DNA from: Chthonobacter albigriseus
GTDB lineage: Bacteria > Pseudomonadota > Alphaproteobacteria > Rhizobiales > Pleomorphomonadaceae
Length of the DNA stretch: 64,000 nt
Direction: 5' to 3'
Assembly: GCF_013839445.1 (NCBI RefSeq)
Contig: NZ_JACDIT010000001.1
Coordinates: forward strand, 310,001-374,000
Below the pieces are notes generated by a model. The model worked only from the letters and a program-made list of their open reading frames with translations, ran no database searches and was not told where the DNA came from. Every line of letters begins with the position of its first letter. Position 1 is the first letter of the stretch. The translations under genes were made by a program, and so were the position numbers. This document shows, in pieces, positions 17,964 to 26,659 of the stretch.

Positions 17964-18358
17964 CGAAAACTCCGTGTGGGGGCAAACTCCGACCGCCTTT
18001 ACGGCGCCGAAGGTTCAGCCGCCGGGCCGCGATGCGCGCTCGTTGGCCCGCAACGGGGCGGCGGCCGCCCAGTTCTGTCCGAGTTCAGCGATGTCAATGA
18101 AGAAGCCGCAAGGCCCGATCGAGGACGAGCTTATCGAATCTGATAAATAACGTATACCTGTTCGGCTTTCAAAGCAAATCGAAACTGGTCTTGGCTCATC
18201 ACAATACTTTTTCTTCTTTTGCGAAGGACTGCGCAGCAGGGCGGTTTTTCATCTCGGGTCACAACAAACCCGATCCGCGCTGATGTTCACTCCGCTCGCG
18301 CGGTGCCACGCCGGCAGTCGGCTCGCGGCACACCGCCAGACGGGCAACGGCGCCGGTC
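17964..18358 (+). other. intergenic stretch without a convincing gene
   Basis: A 395-bp gap. The part near 18140-18230 is clearly more AT-rich than its surroundings and is the likely promoter and untranslated DNA. Short frames on either strand here lack a ribosome-binding site and recognisable content. I see no tRNA or strong terminator in it. Confidence 0.5.
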
Positions 18359-19135
18359 CTAGGTCGCCGATAACCGGCGCAACCAGGACAGCCCCTCCAC
18401 GGTCCCGGCGGCCGGCCGATATTCGCACCCGACGAACCCGGCGTAGCCGAGGGTATCGAGGGTCGCCAGGATGCGGGCGTCGTCGAGTTCTCCGGTACCC
18501 GGTTCGTTGCGATGCGGCACCGCCGCGATCTGGACATGGCCGATGCGCGGCATCAACTGCTCCAGTCCCCGGATCACGTCGCCGCGCATGATCTGGCGGT
18601 GGTAGATGTCGAACTGCAGCCGGATGTTGGGGTGATCGATCTCGTCCAGCAGACGGACCGCCCCATCGAAATCGCAGAGGAAGTATCCCGGCATGTCACG
18701 GGCGTTGATCGGCTCCAGAACGAGCCCGATCCCTGCCTCCGCGGCCTTATCCGCAGCATAGCGCGCGTTGTCGACATAGCTGGCGCGGGCGTCGGTGTTC
18801 GCCCACGGGGCGATGCCAGCCATCATGTGAAGGAGCGGCGTGCCGATCGTCCGGCCGTAGGCGACCGCAGTCGTAACCGCTTCCCGGAACGCGTCGCGGC
18901 GATGGGGCAGCGCCGCCAATCCCCGATCTCCGGCGGCCCAATCGCCCGGGGGCATGTTGAAAAGAGCCTGCGTCAACCCGGCCGCTTTCAGGCGATCGGC
19001 GATCACTTCAGGCGGGTGGTCGTAGGGAAATAGGTATTCCACTGCCGTGAAGCCGGCCGCAGCCGCCGCCGCGAAACGATCGAGAAACGCGTGCTCGGTG
19101 AACATCAAGCTGAGATTGGCGGCGAAACGCGGCAT
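18359..19135 (-). CDS. hydroxypyruvate isomerase-like TIM-barrel protein
   Basis: A 258-residue sugar-isomerase-like barrel, close to the usual 258-262 for Hyi/OtnI. Visible are the N-terminal MPRFAANLSLMF, HMMAG, the metal ligands in LEPIN, LQFDIYH, GHVQIA and the final ligand region in NEPGTGELD and GFVGCEYRP. It probably interconverts hydroxypyruvate and tartronate semialdehyde, or a related 2-oxo sugar acid. ATG 19135 has GGAG 9 nt upstream; the open frame beyond it runs across the tRNA gene and is not coding. It stands alone, with no glyoxylate or tartronate genes beside it, so the substrate remains open. Confidence 0.82.
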   Translation of the reverse strand: MPRFAANLSLMFTEHAFLDRFAAAAAAGFTAVEYLFPYDHPPEVIADRLKAAGLTQALFNMPPGDWAAGDRGLAALPHRRDAFREAVTTAVAYGRTIGTPLLHMMAGIAPWANTDARASYVDNARYAADKAAEAGIGLVLEPINARDMPGYFLCDFDGAVRLLDEIDHPNIRLQFDIYHRQIMRGDVIRGLEQLMPRIGHVQIAAVPHRNEPGTGELDDARILATLDTLGYAGFVGCEYRPAAGTVEGLSWLRRLSAT

Positions 19136-19358
19136 GCAAAAAGGCTCCGGCGCTCCTGGAACCGTCCAGCCCGGCGCCCCTCGCGGGGCACCGCGCCCTG
19201 GCAGGCGGCCTGCTGCTTCCAGGCGATCGGAGCGTTCTGCGTAGGCTACACAGTTTCGATAGAAAGATCGCCCGACACCTGCGCGGCGCGTCGTCGCCGC
19301 CGCCTGGCGGAGAGCAGCGGCCCTGAATGCCGGCGGGAAAAGGAGAGGAACAAAGGGG

Positions 19359-19435
19359 TGGTACAGCTGGCTGGGCTTGAACCAGCGACCTTCGGAGCCA
19401 CAATCCGACGCTCTAGCCAACTGAGCTACAGCTGC
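19359..19435 (-). tRNA. tRNA-His (anticodon GTG)
   Basis: A full cloverleaf on the minus strand. Acceptor GCAGCTG pairs with CAGCTGT (first pair G1-U72), D arm GCTC/GAGC, anticodon stem TCGGA/TCCGA with loop TTGTGGC (anticodon GTG), T arm GCTGG/CCAGC with loop TTCAAGC, then A73 and encoded CCA. There is no G at position -1 opposite a C73; the preceding base is T and position 73 is A. This is the form known from many alphaproteobacteria, whose HisRS does not need G-1. It lies 223 bp upstream of the isomerase gene. Confidence 0.96.
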
Positions 19436-19549
19436 ACACGCGGGCGGAACCTAGTTCCATCAAGTCGGCAATGCAAGCCCCTCGTGCGGCAAACAAACAG
19501 TCATGGGAGGCGGGGGCGTCAGACCACGGCAGGGCTGCCGCCAAACGCA

Positions 19550-19576
19550 GAACACCCGGCTCGTCGCCGGGTGTTC
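19550..19576 (-). terminator. terminator downstream of phasin gene 1
   Basis: GAACACCCGGC (19550-19560) pairs perfectly with GCCGGGTGTTC (19566-19576) around 5 nt, about 40 nt after the phasin stop. The transcribed strand continues TGCGTTT, a short T-rich tail. Confidence 0.75.
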
Positions 19577-19613
19577 GCAAACTTCAGGCTTCCTGGCGGG
19601 GTCCGCCGGAAAG

Positions 19614-20129
19614 TCAGGCCGCGCGGGCGTCCTTGACGAACTTGCCGAAGGCGTCCTTGAGCGGCTGGGAAGCCTCGGTGGAGTACTTCTGCACGAACTC
19701 CTGGAGGTCCTTGGCCTGGGCCGACGCCAGCTCGAACTGGTTGCGGGCATACGCCGTCTGCAGCTCGATCGCCTCGGCGAAGGACTTGACCGCGAGAATG
19801 TCCTTGGCGAAGCGGAACGTAGCGTCGGCGTTGGCCTTGGCGGCCTCGATCACCTTGCCGTTCAGTTCAACGAAGCCGGTGCGCGCCGTCTCGAACTGGT
19901 CTTCGAGCAGGTCGGTGGCTTCCTCGGCCGCGGTACGCAGCTTCTCGTAGCCGTCCTTGGCCTGTTTGACGCTCTTCTCCGCGACGTCGCGGAACACTTC
20001 CGGCACGTCGAACGAAGCGGCAATCTGGAAAGCATCCGTAGCGTCTGCCTTGGCAGCCGGCGCGGCCTTGGGGGCACGGATGGTCTTCTCGACGGGCTTG
20101 CCCGCTACAATCTTTTCGACCTCAGCCAT
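19614..20129 (-). CDS. phasin family protein (polyhydroxyalkanoate granule-associated)
   Basis: A 171-residue amphipathic helical protein that coats polyhydroxyalkanoate granules. After an Ala/Lys-rich N-terminal stretch it shows the phasin_2-type core: ASFDVPEVFRDVAEKSVKQAKDGYEKL, FVELNGKVIEAAKANADATFRFAKDILAVKSFAEAIELQTAYARNQFE and KDLQEFVQKYS. It has no signal peptide. A promoter with a PhaR-like site lies upstream and a strong terminator follows. A second phasin gene follows the same orientation immediately upstream but with its own start region, so they are adjacent paralogues rather than one cistron pair. Confidence 0.9.
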   Translation of the reverse strand: MAEVEKIVAGKPVEKTIRAPKAAPAAKADATDAFQIAASFDVPEVFRDVAEKSVKQAKDGYEKLRTAAEEATDLLEDQFETARTGFVELNGKVIEAAKANADATFRFAKDILAVKSFAEAIELQTAYARNQFELASAQAKDLQEFVQKYSTEASQPLKDAFGKFVKDARAA

Positions 20130-20204
20130 GGTTCAGATCCTTCTTCCGCCTTGGGTGCAGAGGGGCGAACTTGTGACTGCTGCGTTTCCCCTGCGTCTGA
20201 GACG

Positions 20205-20252
20205 TATATAGGAGCATGTTTGCTGCATTGCAACATAAATGCTGCAATGCAG
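20205..20252 (-). promoter_or_regulatory. phasin promoter with PhaR-type operator
   Basis: Minus-strand -35 TTGCAA (20233-20228) and -10 TATATA (20210-20205) are 17 nt apart, a good sigma-70 match. The inverted repeat CTGCATTGCA (20223-20232) / TGCAATGCAG (20243-20252) overlaps the -35. Its right part contains CTGC-AAT-GCAG, matching the CTGC-N3-GCAG site described for the PHA-responsive repressor PhaR in Rhodobacter/Paracoccus. Confidence 0.65.
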
Positions 20253-20280
20253 AGCAGATTGATCCTAAAGAAGGGGGTGT

Positions 20281-20673
20281 TCAGCGCTCGAAGGGCTTGG
20301 TCAAATCCTGCGCGGCCTTGATCGCGCCGTCTCCGACCGTGCGCGCCTGTCGGCCCAGGCGCTCCATCTGGTTGTCGAGATAGGCCTTCTGGATCGCTGC
20401 GATTTCGGCAGGGTCCTTGGCCTTGGCGAGACGCTCGACCAGCGCGAAGGTCGCCTGTGCGGTGGCGCCGGCGAACTCCAGAGTATCACGGGTCATGTCG
20501 CGAACATGGCCCTGGAAGGACGCGGTGTTGGTCTCGATGTCCCCGACCGCTTTCTGGGCGAGATTCATGGCGTCCTGAAAGGCCTTGCGGGCCTGATCGA
20601 CGCTCTGTTCCGCAGCGGCCTTGAACATGCCGGCCGGATCCGGTGCCTCGCCTGTCGGCTTCTTGTCGGCCAT
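20281..20673 (-). CDS. second phasin-like protein
   Basis: A 130-residue helical protein with phasin character: AAAEQSVDQARKAFQDAMNLA, a DTLEFAGATAQATFALVERLAKAKD segment, then AEIAAIQKAYLDNQMERLGRQARTVGD. It starts at ATG 20673 with GGAG 7 nt upstream; nine further in-frame residues upstream are not needed. It is shorter than the first phasin and lies 151 bp upstream of it on the same strand. It may coat granules together with the first, or be a regulator-type variant. Confidence 0.82.
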   Translation of the reverse strand: MADKKPTGEAPDPAGMFKAAAEQSVDQARKAFQDAMNLAQKAVGDIETNTASFQGHVRDMTRDTLEFAGATAQATFALVERLAKAKDPAEIAAIQKAYLDNQMERLGRQARTVGDGAIKAAQDLTKPFER

Positions 20674-20950
20674 GGTTCTGCTCCGCATCGAAAGGGACAC
20701 CTGCAGTCATTCCACCATGAACGGCAGGGCAATTCAAACCCGACCATCGGCTGTCCCGCAGGGATTAAGGTTATAGCCCAATTATTGGGTCGACCGGCGA
20801 CTTGAGATGGCACGCCGGGCTGGTTCACTGTATTAACACGGGGTTAAGAAACGATAGCTTCTGACGGGGAAGACGTGGCCACCATATTTCAGGCCCGTCG
20901 GCGTTCGGCGTAACGACGCCCCCACATTGCCGATCAGGGAGACGAGCCGG

Positions 20951-23900
20951 ATGGCCGGACTTGAGGAAACGTTCTTCGCCGTGGGTGCGGACGCCACTGT
21001 GTCTGCACTCGTCGACGACGTGCGCCCGGCCTTCGTGTTCGATCGCAGCGGAACCCGCCTGCTGTGGGCCAATGCGGCCGGCATCCTTTCGCTCGGCGCC
21101 GACATTGCGAGCCTGTTGGCGCGGCACTTTCCGTCCAGTTCGCCGCTGGCCCGGCGGATCTCGGTGGTTGCGGGCCAATTGTCCGCCGGCCAGTCGCGAA
21201 CCGACCGTATCACCCTGCCCCGCGGCTTGGTGCCGTCGCCTGTCCTCTGCCGGGTGACACGCATCGCGGTCGGCGAGCACCGGGGCGTTCTGGTGACCGA
21301 CCTGGAGTCCAGGTCCCGGATCGCCGACGCCGGGGAGGCGCGAGAGCGCTATGCCGCGCTTTCGGCCAGCCTTGTCCCCCAGCAGGAGCCCATCGACGAG
21401 GCGCTCGCCGAGGAAGTTCCTGAAGCGGGATCGGCTCGGGTGTCGCGAGACGCGTCCGTAGAAGCCGCTGCGAGCGCGGCCCCCGACGCCGGTCCGCCCG
21501 AAGACGAATTTGGAGACGTAGCCACCGAACCGCGGCCGGAGCACGGATCCCTTGCAGAGGACAGCGGCAGTCCCGAGCAGGACGACGCAACGGACGCGGA
21601 TCACCAGGAGGCCGCTGAGCGCTTCGTCGCAGAGACGGTGGCGATTGACGCCTCGACGGAGGGACCTGGGGCCGACGAGGAACCGGACCAGGAGCCGCCG
21701 GCACCGGAGGCATTGGAGCGACCGGACGTCGAGAGCGACGAGACGGGCCCGATCCCGGCGAACGAGGGCGTAGCGCCCGTCGAGTTTGCCGACTGGACCG
21801 ATGATGCGGCACTGGCCGGAAGCGACGTGGAGCACGTCGTCGGCACCTCCGATGGAGCCGAGTCGGCCATGGTCGCCGGCCCGGAATGGGAAGACGGTCC
21901 GGGACAGACCTCCGGAACAGACGCGGGCCCGGAGTCGATCGACGCCAACGCCGAGGAGTCGAATGGCCCTGAGGCTAACGCTTCCGAGATCGCAGGCGGT
22001 GAACCCGTCGAGACCGAGGCGCTCGACCCGTACACAGCTGCGGCCGAGAGCACGGGCACCGGGACGCCTGCGGCGGAACCTGCGACCGACGACGGCACTG
22101 GAGCCGAACCGCCGACCGGCTTCGCGTTTCCCCAACACGGGCGGTCGATCCGCTTCGTGTTCGAACTGTCGCCGAGCTTCGAGTTCAGTTTCGTCTCGCC
22201 CGACCTCGGCGAGTCGGTGGGTGCGGACACCGCGCCGCGGACGGGCGAGGCTTGGCCGGACCTTGCAACGCGGCTGGATCTCGACCCCAGCGGACGTGTC
22301 CTTCAGGCCCTGCGCCGACACGATACCTTTACCGGTATCACTGTGGACTGGCCTGTCGAAGGGGCAGCGCTCCGGGTTCCCGTCGATCTGGCCGGCATGC
22401 CCGTGTTCGCCCGGGATCGGGCGTTCCGCGGCTATCGCGGCTTCGGCATTGCCAAGACCGGCGCGGCGTTCGCCGCGGCGCCGGAGGTGGCGACCCCGAC
22501 CGCGGCCCCTGCGTCCGACATCGAGCTTCCGGCCGAAGAGGCCACCGCGACGGCGGAAGCGCCCGCGCTTCTGGACGACGTCGAGCCGGTGGTCCTCCAC
22601 GACGCCTTCGGCCATGCGGACGCGTTCGTCGCCGATGAGGGCACGCTCGACGAGTACCTGGAAGCCGGGATGATCCCGGCACCGGCCGAATCCGGCGAAC
22701 CGGCCGAGGCGGATGCGCCGGGGCCGACCCCGGACGGAAGCGGCGCCTTCGACCCGTTCTCGACTGCCGACGAGGAGACGGATCCGAGGGATCTGTCACC
22801 CGACGGAGAGACCGAAGCGCGCGTCGCGTCCTTCGCGGCGGAGCGGGCCATGGACACCGCGCCTGCCGTCCTCGACGGTCGCAGCGACGAGATCGCGTCC
22901 GTCGAACCCGAGTGGGTCGAAACGCAGCCGGTCGCCCAGCTTGTGGACGCGGTTCCCGCAGTCGCCGATGATGAAGCGGAGGTCTTGCCGGCAACCGAAG
23001 GTCCCAGTTCTCCGGACGCGTCCGTCGATGGCGATGCGTCAGCCGACGCCTCTGCGGCAGACTGGGATGTGGACCCGGACGCCGAGGCAATGGCGGATGA
23101 GCCTCTCCTGTCTGCGGAAGAAGCTCCGGCCATCGTGGTCGACAGCGAACCGGAGGTCGTCCACGACATCACCTCGCGTGCAGACGACGGCGACGACTTC
23201 CGCGCACCGGATTCGCAGACGCTGAGCGCGGCGGAGGCCGAGCTCTACGCCGGGGAGATGCAGCCGACCGAGGAGGCGGCCTCAGACGACGTCCAGGCCG
23301 ACGTGGTCGATGCCCTGCCGGGCGAGGACGCGTCGGATCCCGGGTACCCGGTTCCGCCGGCGGCCGACGAGGGAGCCGCCGACGCCAACCGTTCCGACGA
23401 TGACCAGCCGTCGGATGACGTTCTTGAAGCGCTTGCTGCCGACGAGACTCCGGAAGGGTCGGTTTTCGACAGCGCCACGGACGAGGATCAGCTCTATCCA
23501 GACGATGAACAGGACGAGAGCGACCTCGTCTGGCAGGAGCGGAGTGGCGAGATCATCCAGTCGCCGGTGATCGCCCGCCCGATTCCGCCGGAGGCGCCGC
23601 TGACACCGGAAGAGGCTGAACGCCGCCAGTTGTCACGTCCCGAGCGCGAAGCGTTCCAGAAGATCGCCGAGGCACTCGGCGCACGGGTAGAAGACGGCGC
23701 GCGTCAAGGAGGTCCGGGCCGCCGGGATGTGATGCGCGTGGCGCCGTCCAAACACGTGCCGGACGATGCCCCCGCCGCGCCCATCGACTCGGCCATCCTG
23801 GACCGTCTGCCGGTGCCACTCGCCATTCTGAAAAACGGCGACGCCGTGCTGGTCAACCGTGCTTTCCTGGAGCTTTCCGGCTACGAGTCCGCCGCCGACC

Positions 23901-25228
23901 TCGACGCACGGGGCGGGTTCGCAGAGGCGTTCGTCGGAAGCCCTGTGGCGCGCCAGGGCGGGCTGCCCGCAATCCGGCGCCAGGACGGGTCCACCATCGC
24001 CGTCGAGGCGCGTTTGCACAGCGTGACGTTCAACGGCGGCATTGCTTCGCTGGTGGTCGTCCAGCCGACGACCGGCGCAAGCCCAGCCGTCGCCTACGCG
24101 ACGCCGCCCAGCCAGGACATCGATGCCCGGTCGCGGGAGTTGGAGGCGATCCTCGACACGGCCACCGACGGCGTGCTCGTCATCGACGAGCGCGGCATGA
24201 TCGTCGGGGCCAACCGATCGGCCGAAGCCCTTTTCGGGACCGAGCGCGAGACCCTGCTCGGCGCTCCCCTGGTGGACATGCTCGCGCCGGAAAGCCACCG
24301 CGCGGCGCTCGACTACCTCGACGGCCTTGCCCGCAACGGCGTCGCCAGCGTTCTCAATGACGGGCGGGAAGTGATCGGCCGGGTGCAGCAGGGCGGGCTC
24401 GTTCCGCTGTTCATGACGATGGGCCGGGTGTCTCCCGGCCGGTTCTGCGCGGTGCTGCGCGACATCACCCAGTGGAAGCGCGCGGAAGAGGAACTGACGA
24501 ACGCCAAGCGATCGGCGGAGAACGCCTCGTCGCAGAAGTCGGATTTCCTCGCCAAGATCAGCCACGAGATCCGCACGCCGCTGAATGCGATCATCGGCTT
24601 CTCCGAGGTGATGATGGAGGAGCGGTTCGGGGCCGTCGGCAGCGACCGCTACAAGGAATACCTGCGCGACATCCATTCGTCGGGCACGCTCATCATGAGC
24701 CTCGTCAACGACCTGCTCGACCTCTCCAAGATCGAGGCCGGCAAGCTGGACCTGTCGTTCGAGGCCGTGGCGCTGAACGACGTGCTGCGGGAGTGCGTGG
24801 CGCTGATGCAGCCGCAGGCGAACCGCGAGCGGGTGATCATCCGCACCTCGCTTTCGTCGACCGTGCCCAACGTAGTGGCCGACCCGCGCAGCCTGCGGCA
24901 GATCGTGCTGAACCTCCTGTCCAACGCCATCAAGTTCAACTCCGCGGGGGGACAGGTCATCGTCTCGACGATCTACGAGGACAGCGGCGAGGTCGCGATC
25001 CGTGTTCGGGACACGGGGCCGGGCATGAGCGCGGACGACCTGGAGCGGGCTCTCGAACCCTTCCGGCAGTTGCATACCTCGCGACCGGCTCGTGGGACGG
25101 GCCTCGGTCTGCCGCTGACCAAGGCGCTGGTGGAGGCGAACCGGGCCGCGTTCCGGATCGACTCCACCGTCGGCCAGGGTACTCTGGTGCAGATCACGTT
25201 CCCGTCGACGCGCGTCCTCGCGGAGTAG
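20951..25228 (+). CDS. giant multi-PAS sensor histidine kinase, CbrA/PdhS-like
   Basis: A 1425-residue cytoplasmic kinase without membrane segments. From the N-terminus: a PAS-like region with FVFDRSGTRLLWANAAG (about 20-130); a very acidic linker; a second PAS-like block (397-500) with RFVFELSPSFEFSFVSP and VFARDRAFRGYRGFG; another long Asp/Glu/Ala-rich linker (about 515-930); two PAS domains (945-1040 and 1060-1175); HisKA with His1205 in KISHEIRTPLNAIIGFSEVMMEERFG; and HATPase_c with NLLSNAIKF, DTGPGMS and GTGLGLPL. The kinase core and the RGYRGFG block match the CbrA/PdhS/PleC cell-cycle group of Hyphomicrobiales. ATG 20951 is preferred to TTG 20927. There is no receiver domain. It probably acts on DivK-type regulators. 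Confidence 0.85.
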   Translation: MAGLEETFFAVGADATVSALVDDVRPAFVFDRSGTRLLWANAAGILSLGADIASLLARHFPSSSPLARRISVVAGQLSAGQSRTDRITLPRGLVPSPVLCRVTRIAVGEHRGVLVTDLESRSRIADAGEARERYAALSASLVPQQEPIDEALAEEVPEAGSARVSRDASVEAAASAAPDAGPPEDEFGDVATEPRPEHGSLAEDSGSPEQDDATDADHQEAAERFVAETVAIDASTEGPGADEEPDQEPPAPEALERPDVESDETGPIPANEGVAPVEFADWTDDAALAGSDVEHVVGTSDGAESAMVAGPEWEDGPGQTSGTDAGPESIDANAEESNGPEANASEIAGGEPVETEALDPYTAAAESTGTGTPAAEPATDDGTGAEPPTGFAFPQHGRSIRFVFELSPSFEFSFVSPDLGESVGADTAPRTGEAWPDLATRLDLDPSGRVLQALRRHDTFTGITVDWPVEGAALRVPVDLAGMPVFARDRAFRGYRGFGIAKTGAAFAAAPEVATPTAAPASDIELPAEEATATAEAPALLDDVEPVVLHDAFGHADAFVADEGTLDEYLEAGMIPAPAESGEPAEADAPGPTPDGSGAFDPFSTADEETDPRDLSPDGETEARVASFAAERAMDTAPAVLDGRSDEIASVEPEWVETQPVAQLVDAVPAVADDEAEVLPATEGPSSPDASVDGDASADASAADWDVDPDAEAMADEPLLSAEEAPAIVVDSEPEVVHDITSRADDGDDFRAPDSQTLSAAEAELYAGEMQPTEEAASDDVQADVVDALPGEDASDPGYPVPPAADEGAADANRSDDDQPSDDVLEALAADETPEGSVFDSATDEDQLYPDDEQDESDLVWQERSGEIIQSPVIARPIPPEAPLTPEEAERRQLSRPEREAFQKIAEALGARVEDGARQGGPGRRDVMRVAPSKHVPDDAPAAPIDSAILDRLPVPLAILKNGDAVLVNRAFLELSGYESAADLDARGGFAEAFVGSPVARQGGLPAIRRQDGSTIAVEARLHSVTFNGGIASLVVVQPTTGASPAVAYATPPSQDIDARSRELEAILDTATDGVLVIDERGMIVGANRSAEALFGTERETLLGAPLVDMLAPESHRAALDYLDGLARNGVASVLNDGREVIGRVQQGGLVPLFMTMGRVSPGRFCAVLRDITQWKRAEEELTNAKRSAENASSQKSDFLAKISHEIRTPLNAIIGFSEVMMEERFGAVGSDRYKEYLRDIHSSGTLIMSLVNDLLDLSKIEAGKLDLSFEAVALNDVLRECVALMQPQANRERVIIRTSLSSTVPNVVADPRSLRQIVLNLLSNAIKFNSAGGQVIVSTIYEDSGEVAIRVRDTGPGMSADDLERALEPFRQLHTSRPARGTGLGLPLTKALVEANRAAFRIDSTVGQGTLVQITFPSTRVLAE

Positions 25229-25357
25229 CGGACCGGCGTCTGGAAGGTTCGCCGTGCTGCCGCTCGTGCTGAGGACGAAGTCGGGCCGCCACCTGCGTTT
25301 TAAACCTGCCCTCGACACTCAGGATTTAGCAGGCGGCTGAAGGACTTGGCTGTCCTG

Positions 25358-25444
25358 TTTGGAACGGTTCCAGGTTTGCTGGCTGCCAAGTCACTGAAAC
25401 CTTTGAGAAATCCGGTTGACATGCCGATCCGGCAGTGGTCTTAA
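25358..25444 (+). promoter_or_regulatory. candidate fbpA promoter with upstream ICE-like palindrome
   Basis: -35 TTGACA (25416-25421) and -10 TCTTAA (25439-25444) are 17 nt apart, with TSS expected about 60 nt before fbpA. Upstream, TTTGGAACGGTTCCAGG (25358-25374) includes a perfect GGAAC-G-GTTCC palindrome and partly matches the Irr box consensus TTTAGAA-N3-TTCTAAA (about 10 of 14 positions). Iron control is expected for this gene, but the box is imperfect. Confidence 0.4.
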
Positions 25445-25514
25445 GTCCGCGGCCGCATGCCCGTGCGGCGTTCCCGATGACAGGGTCTTGACCCCTGCCG
25501 ATTGGAGTTGACCG

Positions 25515-26543
25515 ATGTCCTTCTTCACTGCTGCTCGAGCCCTCGTGGCCGCCACCGCCCTCTCCGCGGCTTCCGTCGCCGTTCAGGCCGCCGAGGTGAA
25601 CGTCTACACCACGCGTGAGCCGGGCCTTGCCCAGCCGCTGTTCGATGCCTTCTCCAAGGAGACGGGGATCACCGTCAACACGATCTTCGTGAAGGAAGGG
25701 CTTGCCGAGCGCGTGGCGGCCGAAGGCGCCAACTCGCCGGCCGACGTGCTGATGGTGGTCGACTACGGCAACCTCATCGATTTCGTCGATCGTGGCCTGA
25801 CCCAGCCGGTGAAGTCCGAAGCGCTCGACGCCGCCGTGCCGGAGACCCTGCGCGCGCCGGACGGGCAATGGTTCGCGCTTTCCATGCGCGCCCGCGTGCT
25901 CTACGTCTCCAAGGACCGGGTCGCCGATACCAAGCTGACCTACGAAGACCTGGCCGATCCGAAGTGGAAGGGCAAGATCTGCATCCGCTCCGGCCAGCAT
26001 CCCTACAACACCTCGCTGATCGCGGCGATGATCACCAAGGACGGCGCGGAAGCGGCCGGAGCCTGGCTGGAAGGCGTGAAGAACAATCTCGCCCGCAAGC
26101 CCGGCGGCGGCGATCGCGACGTGGCCCGCGATATTCTCGCCGGCCTCTGCGACGTCGGCGTCGGCAACAGCTACTATGTCGGGCTGATGCGCTCCGGCGC
26201 CGGCGGCGACGAGCAGAAGGCCTGGGGCTCGGCCATCAACGTGGTGCTGCCCACCTTCAAGGACGGCGCTGGTACCCACGTCAACGTGTCGGGCGCCGCT
26301 GTCGCCAAGAACGCGCCCAACCGGGACAACGCGGTCAAGCTGCTCGAATTCCTGGTTTCGGAAGAAGCGCAGGAGATCTATGCCAAGGCGAACTACGAGT
26401 ACCCCGTGCGCGCTGGCGTGGCGGCAGACCCGATCATCGCGGATCTCGGCCCGCTGACCATCGATCCGACGCCGCTGGTGGACGTGTCCAAGAACCGCAA
26501 GGCGGCGAGCGTGCTCGTCGACGACATCGGGTTCGACAACTGA
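25515..26543 (+). CDS. fbpA: Fe(3+) ABC transporter substrate-binding protein
   Basis: Periplasmic ferric-iron receptor of the FbpA/FutA/AfuA family, 342 residues. Signal peptide is about 1-26 (ending AVQAAEV). The mature protein shows VNVYTTREPGLAQPLFDAFSKETGI, the iron-site Tyr pair in VGNSYYVGLM and PTFKDGAGTHVNVSGAAVAKNAPN. It is followed after 116 bp by the permease gene on the same strand. A recognisable promoter lies upstream. Convergent genes beyond the permease belong to a different importer. Confidence 0.92.
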   Translation: MSFFTAARALVAATALSAASVAVQAAEVNVYTTREPGLAQPLFDAFSKETGITVNTIFVKEGLAERVAAEGANSPADVLMVVDYGNLIDFVDRGLTQPVKSEALDAAVPETLRAPDGQWFALSMRARVLYVSKDRVADTKLTYEDLADPKWKGKICIRSGQHPYNTSLIAAMITKDGAEAAGAWLEGVKNNLARKPGGGDRDVARDILAGLCDVGVGNSYYVGLMRSGAGGDEQKAWGSAINVVLPTFKDGAGTHVNVSGAAVAKNAPNRDNAVKLLEFLVSEEAQEIYAKANYEYPVRAGVAADPIIADLGPLTIDPTPLVDVSKNRKAASVLVDDIGFDN

Positions 26544-26659
26544 GGCGGCAATGAGCAAGGCGGCGCGGCGGGACGTAAGGTCGGAGCGGCGGCGGCCAAC
26601 CCGCCGGGAGCCTTGCGGCCGGCCGGCTGCGGCGCCTTGCATGATTGCGGTGAGCGCCG

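Noticed and set aside
18091-18150. Short plus-strand peptide MSMKKPQGPIEDELIESDK
   Set aside because: Only 19 codons, no clear ribosome-binding site and no recognisable context; could be chance.
19136-19420. N-terminal extension of the isomerase gene
   Set aside because: It reads through the tRNA-His gene; the family N-terminus and a ribosome-binding site support ATG 19135.
21400-23600. Apparent degenerate repeats in the kinase gene suggesting a broken or inserted sequence
   Set aside because: The frame stays open for the whole length, and the repeats are compositional (Asp/Glu/Ala/Pro) rather than nucleotide repeats.
23633-25318. 561-codon open frame antisense to the giant kinase
   Set aside because: Opposite conserved PAS, HisKA and ATPase motifs; composition rich in Arg/His/Asp typical of antisense frames.
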